In this document: in pieces, positions 24,427 through 32,992 of the stretch
Position numbering within the stretch: position 1 is the first letter of the stretch
Layout of the letters: each line of letters starts with the position of its first letter
Assembly: GCA_028285625.1 (NCBI GenBank)
Contig: JANQOX010000025.1
Coordinates: 456,461-520,460 of the forward strand
Source of the DNA: Myxococcota bacterium
Lineage (GTDB): Bacteria > Myxococcota_A > UBA9160 > UBA6930
Reading direction: 5' to 3'
DNA length: 64,000 nt
Notes under the pieces: generated by a model
Database searches by the model: none
The model's input: the letters and a program-made list of their open reading frames with translations, nothing else
Told to the model about the DNA's origin: nothing
Program-made: the position numbers and the translations under genes

Positions 24427-24831
24427 GTGATCGCCGTCGAGGAGTTCGCGGAGCGCCTGATTCGGCTCGCGGCCGGTTTCCAACCGCGTCCCCTGCCCCG
24501 TCGACGTCGGGATCGCCAGATTCTGATGAAGAGCTTCCTGCTCACCCTCGACAGCGACCGCGGCTACACCGAGCCGGAGATGAACGCCGCCATCCAGCGC
24601 TGGAACGACGAGGTCGCACCTGCGATCGAGACCGACCACGTGACGATCCGCCGCCTGCTGGTCGACCACGGGTTGCTCGAGCGTCGGCGGGACGGGCGCG
24701 CCTACCGCGTGGGCTTCCCGGCGAGCCCACTGGCTTTCGACCTCGAGGTGGATGGGCTCGACCCGCGCAGCATCGTGGCTGCGTGGCGCGAGGCGCACCC
24801 GCCGCGGAGAGGTCCGCCCGCGCCGGCCTAG
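24427..24831 (+). CDS. DUF2087-domain protein
   Basis: A 134-residue protein containing a small winged-helix-like DUF2087 module (about 24-90): LPRRRRDRQILMKSFLL, YTEPEMNAAIQRW, DHVTIRRLLVDHGLLERRRD and AYRVGF. DUF2087 is usually a C-terminal module on regulators or stands alone, and its role is unknown; nucleic-acid binding is plausible from the fold. The C terminus is Pro/Arg-rich. The start at 24427 lies 14 bp after the preceding stop, so co-expression is likely. An internal ATG is possible, since the first 20 residues are outside the conserved module. Confidence 0.8.
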   Translation: MIAVEEFAERLIRLAAGFQPRPLPRRRRDRQILMKSFLLTLDSDRGYTEPEMNAAIQRWNDEVAPAIETDHVTIRRLLVDHGLLERRRDGRAYRVGFPASPLAFDLEVDGLDPRSIVAAWREAHPPRRGPPAPA

Positions 24832-24852
24832 CGACCGGGGCGAACGCTTCGG

Positions 24853-25341
24853 TCAGGCGCTGGGCGACGCCAGGTGGAACACCCAGATGCGCCCCGACTC
24901 GCCACCCGGGCCCGCGCCGTACTTCTCGCGCAGCAGATCGCGAATCGTCGAGCCGAGAGGTTCTTCGTCGACGCGCTGCAGCCGGCGCCGGTATCGCTTG
25001 CCCTCGACCCGAACCACCGCCTCGGGTTCTTCGAGCGCCTCTTCGTGCCAGGTCTTGCCGGGCGGAAACTCGAGGCTCGCCGGGACGTACGCCTCGCCCT
25101 CGTGAACCACGAGCCAGACCGTGCGCGAACGCACCGGGTCGCCACTTTGCAGCTCGATCTCCTCGAGGTCGCCCGCGAACGACCAGTCCACGTCAGGGGC
25201 TTCGACCCAGTCGCCCGTCTTGAACGGGCCGCCCGGAAGCACGGCCAGCGGTCCGTCTGCGAAGCGAGCAGCGATCACGAGCGCGCCCCCTCCCAGGACC
25301 AGAAGCCCCAGAACCAGAGCGATACCCCGAATGATCCGCAT
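24853..25341 (-). CDS. Membrane-anchored conserved protein, unknown
   Basis: A 162-residue protein with a single N-terminal transmembrane helix (IALVLGLLVLGGGALVIAA, about residues 7-25) and an extracytoplasmic domain rich in beta structure: TVWLVVHEGEAYVPASL, FPPGKTWHEEAL, AVVRVEGKRYRRRLQRV and SGRIWVFHLAS. The strand pattern recalls split-barrel flavin- or F420-binding domains but no cofactor motif is certain, so I leave the function open. It converges on the DUF2087 gene and lies 99 bp from the sulfotransferase-like gene on the other side. Confidence 0.72.
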   Translation of the reverse strand: MRIIRGIALVLGLLVLGGGALVIAARFADGPLAVLPGGPFKTGDWVEAPDVDWSFAGDLEEIELQSGDPVRSRTVWLVVHEGEAYVPASLEFPPGKTWHEEALEEPEAVVRVEGKRYRRRLQRVDEEPLGSTIRDLLREKYGAGPGGESGRIWVFHLASPSA

Positions 25342-25440
25342 GAACAGCCTCCCCGACCTTGCGCCTGCCGGACGTCCGAGGATACGCCGGGCGGGCGTGC
25401 ATGGGTACGGTCCCGCAGCCGAAGAAGCGCCAGGCCGCGG

Positions 25441-26064
25441 CTAGCTCGATCCGGCTGGGGTGGCGCTGCGCTCGCGGTAGAGCGAAGCGTCGACGGCACG
25501 GGCCATGGCCCCGGCCTGCGCGGGGCGGCCCACGAACCGCGCAAGCTGGTGGGCCGCCTCATCCGGCCGGCCCAGCACCAGGGCGTGGTCGAGTTCGAGC
25601 ACCGATGCGGTGCTTCTCCTGCCGAGCCATACCCGCAGTTCATCCAGCTGGCGGGCATAGGCCGTGCGTAGCAGGGCGCGATCTCCGACTTCGGGCTGCT
25701 GGCCCTGCCGCTCGAGCATGCGCTCCTGCGACCGCAGCACCTCGTCGAGGTCGCGCTGCATCCAGACCACGCGATAGCGCTCGGCCTCGGGCAGGTGCGG
25801 CACCAGTGCGTGGATCACCTTCACGGCGCGCCCCCGAGCGCTGGCCACCCAGGCCGCCTCGCGGCGGGTCGCCTTCACGGGCGCGTACTCGAAGTAGCCG
25901 CGCGGGTTGCTCGCATCGGCGGGGCGATGCGCATCCACCAGGAGCGGCACTCCCGCGGCGTGCAACATCCCCATGGCCATCGAGGTACCCGAACGGGGCA
26001 AGCCGGTCACGACGGTGATCTCGTCGGCGACCGAGGGTCCGGTCTGCTGCGCCCCGGGGCTCAC
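25441..26064 (-). CDS. Sulfotransferase-like protein
   Basis: A 207-residue protein with the N-terminal PAPS-binding P-loop of sulfotransferases, VVTGLPRSGTSMAMGML (about residues 13-29), and a mid-protein YRVVWMQRDLDEVLRSQ segment matching the 3'-phosphate-binding region (xRxPxxxxxS type). Family members move sulfate from PAPS to lipids, carbohydrates or proteins. At about 207 residues it is short for the family. The GTG at 26064 overlaps the stop of the patatin gene (GTGA), so translation is coupled and a lipid-related substrate is possible, but that is inference. Confidence 0.78.
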   Translation of the reverse strand: MSPGAQQTGPSVADEITVVTGLPRSGTSMAMGMLHAAGVPLLVDAHRPADASNPRGYFEYAPVKATRREAAWVASARGRAVKVIHALVPHLPEAERYRVVWMQRDLDEVLRSQERMLERQGQQPEVGDRALLRTAYARQLDELRVWLGRRSTASVLELDHALVLGRPDEAAHQLARFVGRPAQAGAMARAVDASLYRERSATPAGSS

Positions 26065-27038
26065 GACGCTTCGGAGGGGCCGAGCGCCCGGGCGACCGCG
26101 GCCCGGCCCTCGGCGATGGCCTCGTGAGCACGGTCGAAGTCGAGCAGCCCGAAGTCGCCGAGGCGCGGCGTGATCAGCACGTCGGGGGGATCGCCCGCCA
26201 TGCGGCTGCGCGTGATGCGCACCTGCATGATGTTCAGTGCGTTCGCGACCACCTCGTAGATCGAGGGCGCTTCGGGCTCGCCGGGCCTTGCGGGCTCCTC
26301 GCCACCGGCACCGATGCGGCTTCGCACCGACTCCACCAGCTCCTGGACGGCGCTCGCCACCTTGGTTCCGGTCGATTCGGTCTCGGAGCCGGGCTTGGCC
26401 AGCTCGGGGACCTCCACGGGCACCGGGACGGGAGATGCGTCCCCCGCCAGGCGGCGACCGAGGAGCACGGTGTCGAGATCGACGGCGATCACGCTGTCGG
26501 CGCCCATGGCGCGACACAGAGAGACCGGGACGGCGTTCACCAGCCCGCCGTCTACGAGCCAGCGCCCTTCGCGGTAGACCGGTGCCACCAGCCCCGGCAT
26601 GGCGATCGAGGCCCGCAGCCCTTCGGCCGCCGAGCCCTCGCGGATCCATACCTCGCGACCCGTGGCGAGATCGGTGGCGACGCAGGCGAACGGCAGCTGC
26701 AGCTCGCTCAGGTCGGCGTCCTCGAACTCCGCCGATAGGAAGTCCACCAGGCGCCGCGCCTTGATGAGCCCGCCTCTCAGGGTGAGGTCGAAGTAGCCCG
26801 CCATCTGCCGCCAATCGAGCTTGCGGCCGAAGGTCTCGAGCGCGTCGAGGCGCCCAGCGGCGTAGAGCGCACCCACCAGGGCCCCGGCCGAGCTGCCGCA
26901 CACGATCTCCGGGCGGATGCCCCGTTCGGCGAGCGCTCGCAGCACACCGACGTGGGCCCAGCCGCGCGCGGAGCCGCTTCCGAGCGCGATGCCGACCTTG
27001 CCTTGGAGTCTCTCGGGCACCCGCGGAGCGTGGGACAC
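26061..27038 (-). CDS. Patatin-like phospholipase (RssA-type)
   Basis: A 325-residue patatin-family hydrolase. It has the oxyanion loop GIALGSGSARGWAHVGVL, the nucleophile elbow GSSAGAL with the catalytic Ser (about 50), and the Asp of the dyad in DGGLVNAVP. These are serine-aspartate lipid acyl hydrolases. The length and GSGSARGWAHVG motif fit the bacterial RssA/YchK branch. A variable C-terminal tail (about 205-325) is longer than in small RssA proteins. No signal peptide. The sulfotransferase-like gene starts within its stop codon and an MFS transporter lies 31 bp upstream, so the three may be one transcript. Confidence 0.9.
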   Translation of the reverse strand: MSHAPRVPERLQGKVGIALGSGSARGWAHVGVLRALAERGIRPEIVCGSSAGALVGALYAAGRLDALETFGRKLDWRQMAGYFDLTLRGGLIKARRLVDFLSAEFEDADLSELQLPFACVATDLATGREVWIREGSAAEGLRASIAMPGLVAPVYREGRWLVDGGLVNAVPVSLCRAMGADSVIAVDLDTVLLGRRLAGDASPVPVPVEVPELAKPGSETESTGTKVASAVQELVESVRSRIGAGGEEPARPGEPEAPSIYEVVANALNIMQVRITRSRMAGDPPDVLITPRLGDFGLLDFDRAHEAIAEGRAAVARALGPSEAS

Positions 27039-27069
27039 GACGAAGGCCGCGTCCAGCGCCGACGCCGGC

Positions 27070-28533
27070 CTAGGCCGCGGCGCGGGTCGAGTCTGCCGCC
27101 TGCTCCTCGGCCGGCCGAGCCAGCCCGCGCTCCATGCAGCTCGCGGCGATGAGCGAGCACGCGCTGAGCGCCGCCCCCGCGCCGAAGGCCAGGGCGAACG
27201 CCTCCCGGGTGTCCTGTCCCCCGTAGACCAGGGCCAGCAGCGTGATCCCGAACGAGGCGCCGACCTGGCCCATCAAGCGGCTGGCTGCCGACGCGATCCC
27301 CAGGTCGTGTTCGGGTACGGCGTTCGAGACCGACGAAGTCAGCGAGGGCAGCGCGAGCCCGTGGCCCGAGCCCTGGAGCACGAGCCCCGCAACCAGCAGC
27401 GGCAGCGACCCGGTCCAGGCCGAACCGGCGAGCAACACCAGCGACACGGTCATGATGGCCGAGCCGAGTATGGCAGCACCTCGCTCACCGATGCGGGCAC
27501 CGAGCCGCCCGCCGAGGGGCGAGGCGATGGTGAGCGAGGCGGTGCGGACCAGCATGACGCCGGCTGCGACCGACACCGTGAACCCGAAGCCCTCGAGCAG
27601 CAGCATCGGCGCGATCACGAAGGCGCCCATGTACGCCGCGCCCATGAAGGCGTTCGAGAGCATCGGCGCGGTGAAGTTGCGGCGCTGGAAGAACTCGAGC
27701 GGAAGGAGCGGCGCCGGCGCCCGACGCTCGATCCGGAGAAACACGAGGATGCCGGCGACGCCCACCGCGAACACCAGGGGCAGCTCGATCGAGCCGAGTC
27801 CCACCACCCGCGCGCGGCCCAGGCATCCCATCAGCCCGGCCACGCCCACCGCCAGAGCGGCGGCGCCCGCGACGTCGAAACGTACGCGCTGGCTGCGGGT
27901 CTCTCGGAGCACCGCCCAGGCCAGCGCGAGGGAGCCCAGCGAGAGCACGGCCTGCAGCAGGAACACCACGCGCCAGCCCAGCAAGTCGACGAGCGGCCCT
28001 CCGGCCACCAGCCCGAGGGCCGGTGCGGCAGCGCCGGTGAACGACCACCACCCCATGGCATTCACGCGCCGGGCCTTGGGCGTGACCCCGAAGATCAGCG
28101 CCATGCTCGACGGGCCGGTGGCGCCGCCCAGCACGGCCGCGAGCGTGCGCAAGGCGATCAGCGAGGGCAGATCCCACGCGAAGGCGGTGAGCCCCGCCGT
28201 CACGGTGGAGGCAGCGAATCCCAGCAGAAAGACGCGCCGGTGGCCGTACAGGTCGCCGAGCTTTCCGAGGAGCGGAAGCGCCACCGCCGAGAGCAGCATG
28301 GGCGCCGAGATGACCCAGGCCGCGAGGTCGCGCGGGACCGAGAACTCCTCGGCCACCGTCCCGAGCGCCACGGTGAGGATCGTGATCGGGAACGTCGTGG
28401 CGAACATGCCCGAGAGGGCCGCCACCAGCACCCAGGTGGGATAGCGGCCGCCTCGTTCGAGGCGCGCGATGATGCGGCTGCGCAGCCCGGTGGGATCGGG
28501 CCCGGGGCCGCCGAGGGGTTCGTAGGCGCTCAC
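27070..28533 (-). CDS. MFS transporter, DHA2-like drug efflux family
   Basis: A 487-residue integral membrane protein with about 14 hydrophobic segments, as in DHA2 (14-TM) drug:proton antiporters. After TM2 it has the family loop GKLGDLYGHRRVFLLG (motif A). The antiporter region ALRTLAAVLGGATGPSSMALI and the middle GWWSFTGAAAPALGLVAGG fit motifs B and C. Substrate cannot be told. The transporter probably exports a hydrophobic compound or lipid-linked molecule. It starts with GTG or ATG near 28533 and lies directly upstream of the patatin and sulfotransferase genes on the same strand. Confidence 0.88.
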   Translation of the reverse strand: MSAYEPLGGPGPDPTGLRSRIIARLERGGRYPTWVLVAALSGMFATTFPITILTVALGTVAEEFSVPRDLAAWVISAPMLLSAVALPLLGKLGDLYGHRRVFLLGFAASTVTAGLTAFAWDLPSLIALRTLAAVLGGATGPSSMALIFGVTPKARRVNAMGWWSFTGAAAPALGLVAGGPLVDLLGWRVVFLLQAVLSLGSLALAWAVLRETRSQRVRFDVAGAAALAVGVAGLMGCLGRARVVGLGSIELPLVFAVGVAGILVFLRIERRAPAPLLPLEFFQRRNFTAPMLSNAFMGAAYMGAFVIAPMLLLEGFGFTVSVAAGVMLVRTASLTIASPLGGRLGARIGERGAAILGSAIMTVSLVLLAGSAWTGSLPLLVAGLVLQGSGHGLALPSLTSSVSNAVPEHDLGIASAASRLMGQVGASFGITLLALVYGGQDTREAFALAFGAGAALSACSLIAASCMERGLARPAEEQAADSTRAAA

Positions 28534-28663
28534 GCGCGGACTCGCTGGGGGGCGTCGCGGCTCGGGGTTGGAGGCTGGAGCGGGGCGGACATGGAGCGGA
28601 GCAACTTAGCGGGATTCGGCTGGGCCACATGAAGCCCCGGGCGTTCCCCTGCCCCCTCCCGCC

Positions 28664-29698
28664 CTAGCCCTGCTCCTGGTCCTTCCAAGGCGCGGCCCAG
28701 GAGCGGCCGAGCGTGACGATCCGCTGCAGGAGGGCCTCGTACTCGAGCCCTGCGCGCTTGGCGGACCTCGCCAGGTCCTCGGCGCGACACAGGTCGGGGT
28801 TCGGGTTGGCCTCGAGCACCACGACCTCGCCTTCGGGAGTGAGGCGCAGGTCCACCCGGGCAAAGCCCGAGAGCCCGAGGGCGCGGTAGATGCGCTTGGA
28901 CAAGTGGAGGATGCGGCGCTCCACGTCCTCCGAGAGCCGCGCCGGCCCGGTCCGGACGCCGATCTTGCGCTGATAGGCCGGATCCCACTTGACCCGCGAC
29001 GTCGCGATGGGTTCGGACCCCGCGGGCAGGCGCGTGAACTGCATTTCCCAGACCGGGAGCGCCTGCAAGCGCTGGTTTCCGATCAACCCCACATAGAGCT
29101 CCCGGCCCTCCACGTACTCCTCGGCCAGGGCGTCGGTCCCCACGGTTCGGTGGATGAAGGCCACGCGCTCCCGGAGCTCATCGGCGTCGTGCACGACCGA
29201 GGCCTGGGCGATGCCGATGCTCGAATGCTCGGCCGACGACTTCACGAAGAGCGGATAGGCCAGTCGCGCCGGCGCCCGCACCGCCTTGCCCCGCTCGAAC
29301 GATGCGAACCGCGGGGTCGGGATCCGGTGCCACGCCAGCACCTTCTTCGCGAGCACCTTGTCGCCGCAGAGCATGAGCCCGCGCGGATTGCAGCCGGTGT
29401 ACGGCGTCCGTAGCAGCTCGAGGTAGCTCACCACGTGGGCGTCGTAGACGCCGAGCCCGTGGAAGTGCATGAGCAGGTTGAAGACCACGTCCGGCTCGAA
29501 GCCTTCGATGGCCGTCCGGATCGGCGCCAGCTCGTCGCGGACCCCGACCGACTGGACGTCGTGCCCCAGCGCCCGCAGACCGCCCAGCACGTCGTGCTCC
29601 ATGGTGACGAGGAGCTTCTCCTTCTCCGGCAGGCCGCGAAGCGAGTCGGGAGGCACGAGCTCTTCGTGCATCAGCAGCAGGATGCGCAGACGCTTCAA
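28664..29698 (-). CDS. ATP-grasp ligase, D-Ala-D-Ala ligase-like
   Basis: A 344-residue ATP-grasp enzyme with the three-part fold of D-alanine:D-alanine ligases. The N-terminal substrate domain includes EKEKLLVTMEHDVLGGLRAL and VVFNLLMHFHGLGVYD. The central ATP clamp includes PLFVKSSAEHSSIGIAQ with the phosphate-binding loop and AEEYVEGRELYVGLIG. The C-terminal lobe has FARVDLRLTPEGEVVVLE followed by ANPNPDL, where Glu and Asn bind the two metals. It differs from Ddl in the substrate loops and in place of the usual EVNTLPG, so a different carboxylate-amine ligation is likely. Start at 29698 overlaps the metallopeptidase stop by 4 bp, so the two are coupled. Confidence 0.85.
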   Translation of the reverse strand: MKRLRILLLMHEELVPPDSLRGLPEKEKLLVTMEHDVLGGLRALGHDVQSVGVRDELAPIRTAIEGFEPDVVFNLLMHFHGLGVYDAHVVSYLELLRTPYTGCNPRGLMLCGDKVLAKKVLAWHRIPTPRFASFERGKAVRAPARLAYPLFVKSSAEHSSIGIAQASVVHDADELRERVAFIHRTVGTDALAEEYVEGRELYVGLIGNQRLQALPVWEMQFTRLPAGSEPIATSRVKWDPAYQRKIGVRTGPARLSEDVERRILHLSKRIYRALGLSGFARVDLRLTPEGEVVVLEANPNPDLCRAEDLARSAKRAGLEYEALLQRIVTLGRSWAAPWKDQEQG

Positions 29699-30708
29699 CG
29701 CTGGTACTCGGCGACGCCGGCATCACTGGCCAGAAAAGTCATGGTCACCGACGTGAGGAGCGCCGCCACCTCGATCAGCGTCTCGCGCTCACTTCGCGTC
29801 ACTCGCAGGCCCAGCCTACGACAGCGCAGCACCAGCTCGTTCATGACCTGGCTGATCAGGTAGGGATGCTGGCCGGTCACCGCCGAGATGTGCCGTCGCA
29901 ACTCGCCGCGGGTGCGCTCCAGGAACCGCGCCGCCGTCTCCCGCCCCCGCGTGCCGAACACGCGCGTGAGCGACTCGTCGTACTCGAAGCTCACGTCCTG
30001 CGCGTAGCGCGCCTGCTTGCGCCGCCAGTAAGTCCGCAGGCTCATGCCGACGCTGCCCAGCGACCCGGGCCGGGCGCGGGAGCGCACCTTCTGGGGCTCG
30101 CGGGCCAGACGCTTCATCGTGTCGTCGACGTAGAGCAGTTTGTCGAGCGCGGGCCAGCCCCGGTAGCGCTCGCGCCAGTCGGAGCCGGGCTCGAGCCAGA
30201 CCGAGAAGGTCTCGGCGAAGTCCTCGGCGGGGTGGCTCTGGGCGTACCAGTAGTCGAGGCTCAGCACGTACTGCTCGCTGGTGGGATCGGGGACGTAGTG
30301 CTCCCGGTACGGCTGCGACATCGGCCCGAAGGTCTCGCGCCAGCGCCTTCGACGGCGCAGGCCATAGGCATTGTCGAGGGCGTGCGCGGTCTCGTGGCGC
30401 ATGAGCTTCATGCACCAGTCGACGGTGCCGCCCTCGACCTCCAGCATGTTGCGGCGCTCGAGGCGCGCGAGGCGCGGGTGCGCCAGGAAGAAGGGCACCG
30501 CGAAGCCCGGCACCCCGTCCGGGCTGAACCAGTCCGTCGCGAGCCAGACGTGCGGACGGAACGTGATGCCTGCGCGGTCGAGCTCGCGCTCGAGGCGGGC
30601 CACCCTTGCGGCAAGCGGGCTGTCCTCGAGCCGCAAGCCGAGCTCGCGAATGGGGACGCGCTCGAGCTCGGCATCCGAGAGGCCGGCCCACCACGGGTTG
30701 CGGCTCAT
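29695..30708 (-). CDS. Putative zinc metallopeptidase, Peptidase_Mx-like
   Basis: A 337-residue protein with a metzincin-style HExxH site: MRHETAHALDNAYG with HETAH at 105-109, and a downstream acidic ligand region HPAEDFAETFSVWL at about 159-172. The pairing of HETAH with SHPAEDFAETF resembles the putative zinc metallopeptidase family PF15887, recalled rather than searched. No signal peptide or transmembrane helix is visible, so it is probably cytosolic. The C-terminal 170 residues are basic helices of unknown role. ATG at 30708 overlaps the stop of the nucleotidyltransferase gene, and its own stop overlaps the ATP-grasp start, so the three proteins are made from one coupled message. Confidence 0.75.
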   Translation of the reverse strand: MSRNPWWAGLSDAELERVPIRELGLRLEDSPLAARVARLERELDRAGITFRPHVWLATDWFSPDGVPGFAVPFFLAHPRLARLERRNMLEVEGGTVDWCMKLMRHETAHALDNAYGLRRRRRWRETFGPMSQPYREHYVPDPTSEQYVLSLDYWYAQSHPAEDFAETFSVWLEPGSDWRERYRGWPALDKLLYVDDTMKRLAREPQKVRSRARPGSLGSVGMSLRTYWRRKQARYAQDVSFEYDESLTRVFGTRGRETAARFLERTRGELRRHISAVTGQHPYLISQVMNELVLRCRRLGLRVTRSERETLIEVAALLTSVTMTFLASDAGVAEYQR

Positions 30709-31466
30709 CGCGGGGCCTCGGCCTGCGCGAAGGCGCGGCGACCGCGGGCGTACTCGTCGGCGCTGCCCACGTCGATCCAACGGCCCTCGAGCCTCACCCC
30801 GCGGAGGCGGCCCTGACCCGCCAGGCGCTCGGCCAGGTGGCCGAGATTGTCGGGCGCACCGCCCTCGGCCAGATGCCGGCTCACCTCCGGCAGCACCTCG
30901 GCCGGAAGCCCGTAGATCGCCGTCACGGCCAGCGTTCCGTTGGGTGCAGGGTCCTTCTCCACGAGTCGAAGCACGCGCCCATCGGCGTCGATCTCCACGC
31001 TTGCGTAGCGGCGAACCAGGTCGGGCCGCCCGACATCATGCACGGCCACCACCGCATGGTGCACGGCCACCCGGGCGACCTCGTCGAGCCCGGCGTCGAA
31101 GAGCTGGTCGCCGCCGAGGATGAGGAGAGGCTCGTCACACGGGTCTCGTTCCAGGTAGCGCGCCAGGTCGCCCACGGCGCCGAGCCGCTCTTCGAGTCGG
31201 CGGGTTCCGTTCGACGCGACCGCGAGGCTCGCGCGGCAGGTGCGCTCGTGTGCCCACGCCTCGAACGCCTGCGCGAACGCGTCGTTCGTCCACACGCAGA
31301 TGCGCTCGACCTGGGGCAACGCATCCAGGCGGTCCACGACGACGTCCAGCGGCGTGGTCGCACCCACAGGCAGCAGGTGCTTCGGACGGTCCTGCGCGAT
31401 CGGCCCGAGCCGAGTGGCCCAACCGGCTGCCAGCACGAGCGCGCGCACCCCGGAAGCTTGCCACAC
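30705..31466 (-). CDS. Sugar-1-phosphate nucleotidyltransferase-like protein
   Basis: A 253-residue nucleotidyltransferase. LVLAAGWATRLGPIAQDRPK at the N terminus is the GxGxRL-type nucleotide-binding signature with the catalytic Lys, and LLILGGDQLFDAG supplies the metal-binding Asp. The middle and end (VVAVHDVGRPD, AIYGLPAEVLPEV and GRWIDVGSADEY) fit RmlA/HddC-like NTP transferases with the final WxDVG motif. It probably activates a sugar phosphate or other phosphate group as an NDP-derivative. The GTG at 31466 has GGAG about 6 nt upstream; a GTG at 31448 would give the more typical MRALVLAAG start. It is the first gene of the coupled cassette. Confidence 0.78.
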   Translation of the reverse strand: MWQASGVRALVLAAGWATRLGPIAQDRPKHLLPVGATTPLDVVVDRLDALPQVERICVWTNDAFAQAFEAWAHERTCRASLAVASNGTRRLEERLGAVGDLARYLERDPCDEPLLILGGDQLFDAGLDEVARVAVHHAVVAVHDVGRPDLVRRYASVEIDADGRVLRLVEKDPAPNGTLAVTAIYGLPAEVLPEVSRHLAEGGAPDNLGHLAERLAGQGRLRGVRLEGRWIDVGSADEYARGRRAFAQAEAPR

Positions 31467-31519
31467 CTAGGCTCCACATCGAGAGCGGCTAGGTTCCGAC
31501 CCGGGAGCGGCTAGGCTCC
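31467..31519. repeat. Three CTAGGYTCC repeats at 22-bp spacing in a divergent promoter region
   Basis: CTAGGCTCC at 31467-31475, CTAGGTTCC at 31489-31497 and CTAGGCTCC at 31511-31519 recur exactly 22 bp apart, with AGCGG in front of the last two. They lie between the start of the nucleotidyltransferase cassette (minus) and the M20 peptidase gene (plus). Period 22 bp is about two helical turns, so a protein array on one DNA face is possible. The third copy includes the TAGGCT box used below as a candidate -10. Confidence 0.5.
31512..31517 (+). promoter_or_regulatory. Candidate -10 box for a leaderless M20 peptidase transcript
   Basis: TAGGCT lies 7 nt before the GTG at 31525 and 10 nt before the ATG at 31528. 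No Shine-Dalgarno sequence intervenes. It is part of the third repeat copy. Confidence 0.35.
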
Positions 31520-31524
31520 GCCGC

Positions 31525-32952
31525 GTGATGGAAGACAACGCACAGCGAGCGCTCGAGCATGCGGGTCGGGTCTGGGACGCCGAGATCCTGCCGGCCCTTC
31601 ATACCTACATCGGCCTCCCTGCGCTCTCCCCGCTGTTCGATCCGGACTGGAAGGCCCACGGGCACCTCGATCGCGCAGTGACCCTGATCGAGACCTGGTG
31701 CCGGTCACGCCCGGTTCCCGGGCTCGAGGTCGAGGTGATCGTCCACGGCGACCGCACGCCCGTGATCTGGATGGAGATCCCCGCACGCGGTGGGGCATCG
31801 AACGACGACACCGTGCTCCTCTATGGTCACCTGGACAAGCAGCCCGAGATGGTGGGCTGGCGCGAAGGGCTCGGCCCCTGGCAGCCGGTCCGCGAGGGCG
31901 ACCGGCTCTACGGGCGCGGAGGCGCCGACGACGGCTACGCGGCCTTCGCCTCGCTCACGGCGCTCGAGATCCTCGCAGCCGAGGGACTCCCGCACGCGCG
32001 CTGCGTCGTCCTGATCGAGGCCTGCGAGGAGAGCGGCAGCCCCGACCTGCCGCACTACGTCGAACAACTGGCCTCGCGCATCGGCGACCCTTCCCTGGTG
32101 ATCTGCCTGGACTCGGGCTGCGGCGACTACGAGCGCCTGTGGGGGACGACCTCGCTGCGTGGGATGGTGACGGGCGACCTGCACGTGGACGTGCTTCGCG
32201 AGGGCGTACACTCGGGCGATGCCAGCGGCGTGGTGCCCTCGAGCTTCCGCGTGCTGCGCCAGCTGCTCGCGCGACTCGAAGACGCCGAGACGGGTGAGAT
32301 CCTGCCCGAGGCGTTGCAGGCGCCCATTCCCCCGGACCGGGTCGCCCAGGCCCGTGCGATCGCGACGGTGCTCGGCGACGCGGTCCATCAGAAGTTTCCC
32401 TTTGCCGGCGAGACGGGCCCGGTGAGCTCCGACATCGCCGAGCTGGTGCTGAACCGCACCTGGCGCGCGGCGCTCTCGGTGACCGGAATCGGCGGCGTGC
32501 CTTCGCTCGCCGACGCGGGCAATGTGCTGCGGCCGGGAACCACCGCCAAGCTCTCCCTCCGGTTGCCGCCCACCGTGGACGGCGCGGAGGCCACTGCACG
32601 CGTCCAGGCCCTCCTCGAGACGGACCCGCCCTACGGTGCGTCCGTCCGGTTCGAGCCCGAAGCTCCCGCCACCGGCTGGAACGCACCCCCGTTCGAACCC
32701 TGGCTCGACCAGGCGCTGCACCGAGCCTCCCGTGCGTGCTTCGGACCCGATGCCGCGTTCATGGGCGAAGGCGGGAGCATCCCCTTCATGGGCATGCTCG
32801 GGGAGCGCTTCCCCGAGGCGCAGTTCGTGATCACCGGTGTGCTCGGACCCGGTTCGAACGCCCACGGGCCCAACGAGTTCCTGCACGTGCCCACCGGCGT
32901 ACGCCTCACGGCGGCCGTAGCGCAGGTCCTGGCCGAGCACGCCGACCGCTAG
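31525..32952 (+). CDS. M20-family metallopeptidase (dipeptidase-like)
   Basis: A 475-residue M20 peptidase. The first metal-ligand motif VLLYGHLDKQPE is followed by the catalytic and bridging region YGRGGADDGYAAF. The catalytic Glu pair is in IEACEESGSPDLP and later metal ligands are in ICLDSGCGDYE and GPNEFLHVPTG. A typical M20 lid/dimerisation domain lies between about 200 and 310. Full length and no signal peptide, so it should act in the cytosol on di- or tripeptides or N-acyl amino acids. It is divergently transcribed from the ATP-grasp/metallopeptidase cassette, which makes a functional link plausible but unproven. The start may be ATG at 31528. Confidence 0.9.
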   Translation: MMEDNAQRALEHAGRVWDAEILPALHTYIGLPALSPLFDPDWKAHGHLDRAVTLIETWCRSRPVPGLEVEVIVHGDRTPVIWMEIPARGGASNDDTVLLYGHLDKQPEMVGWREGLGPWQPVREGDRLYGRGGADDGYAAFASLTALEILAAEGLPHARCVVLIEACEESGSPDLPHYVEQLASRIGDPSLVICLDSGCGDYERLWGTTSLRGMVTGDLHVDVLREGVHSGDASGVVPSSFRVLRQLLARLEDAETGEILPEALQAPIPPDRVAQARAIATVLGDAVHQKFPFAGETGPVSSDIAELVLNRTWRAALSVTGIGGVPSLADAGNVLRPGTTAKLSLRLPPTVDGAEATARVQALLETDPPYGASVRFEPEAPATGWNAPPFEPWLDQALHRASRACFGPDAAFMGEGGSIPFMGMLGERFPEAQFVITGVLGPGSNAHGPNEFLHVPTGVRLTAAVAQVLAEHADR

Positions 32953-32992
32953 CGCCGCCGGACGGACGCGGGTCCGCACACGGAAAGCGCGC

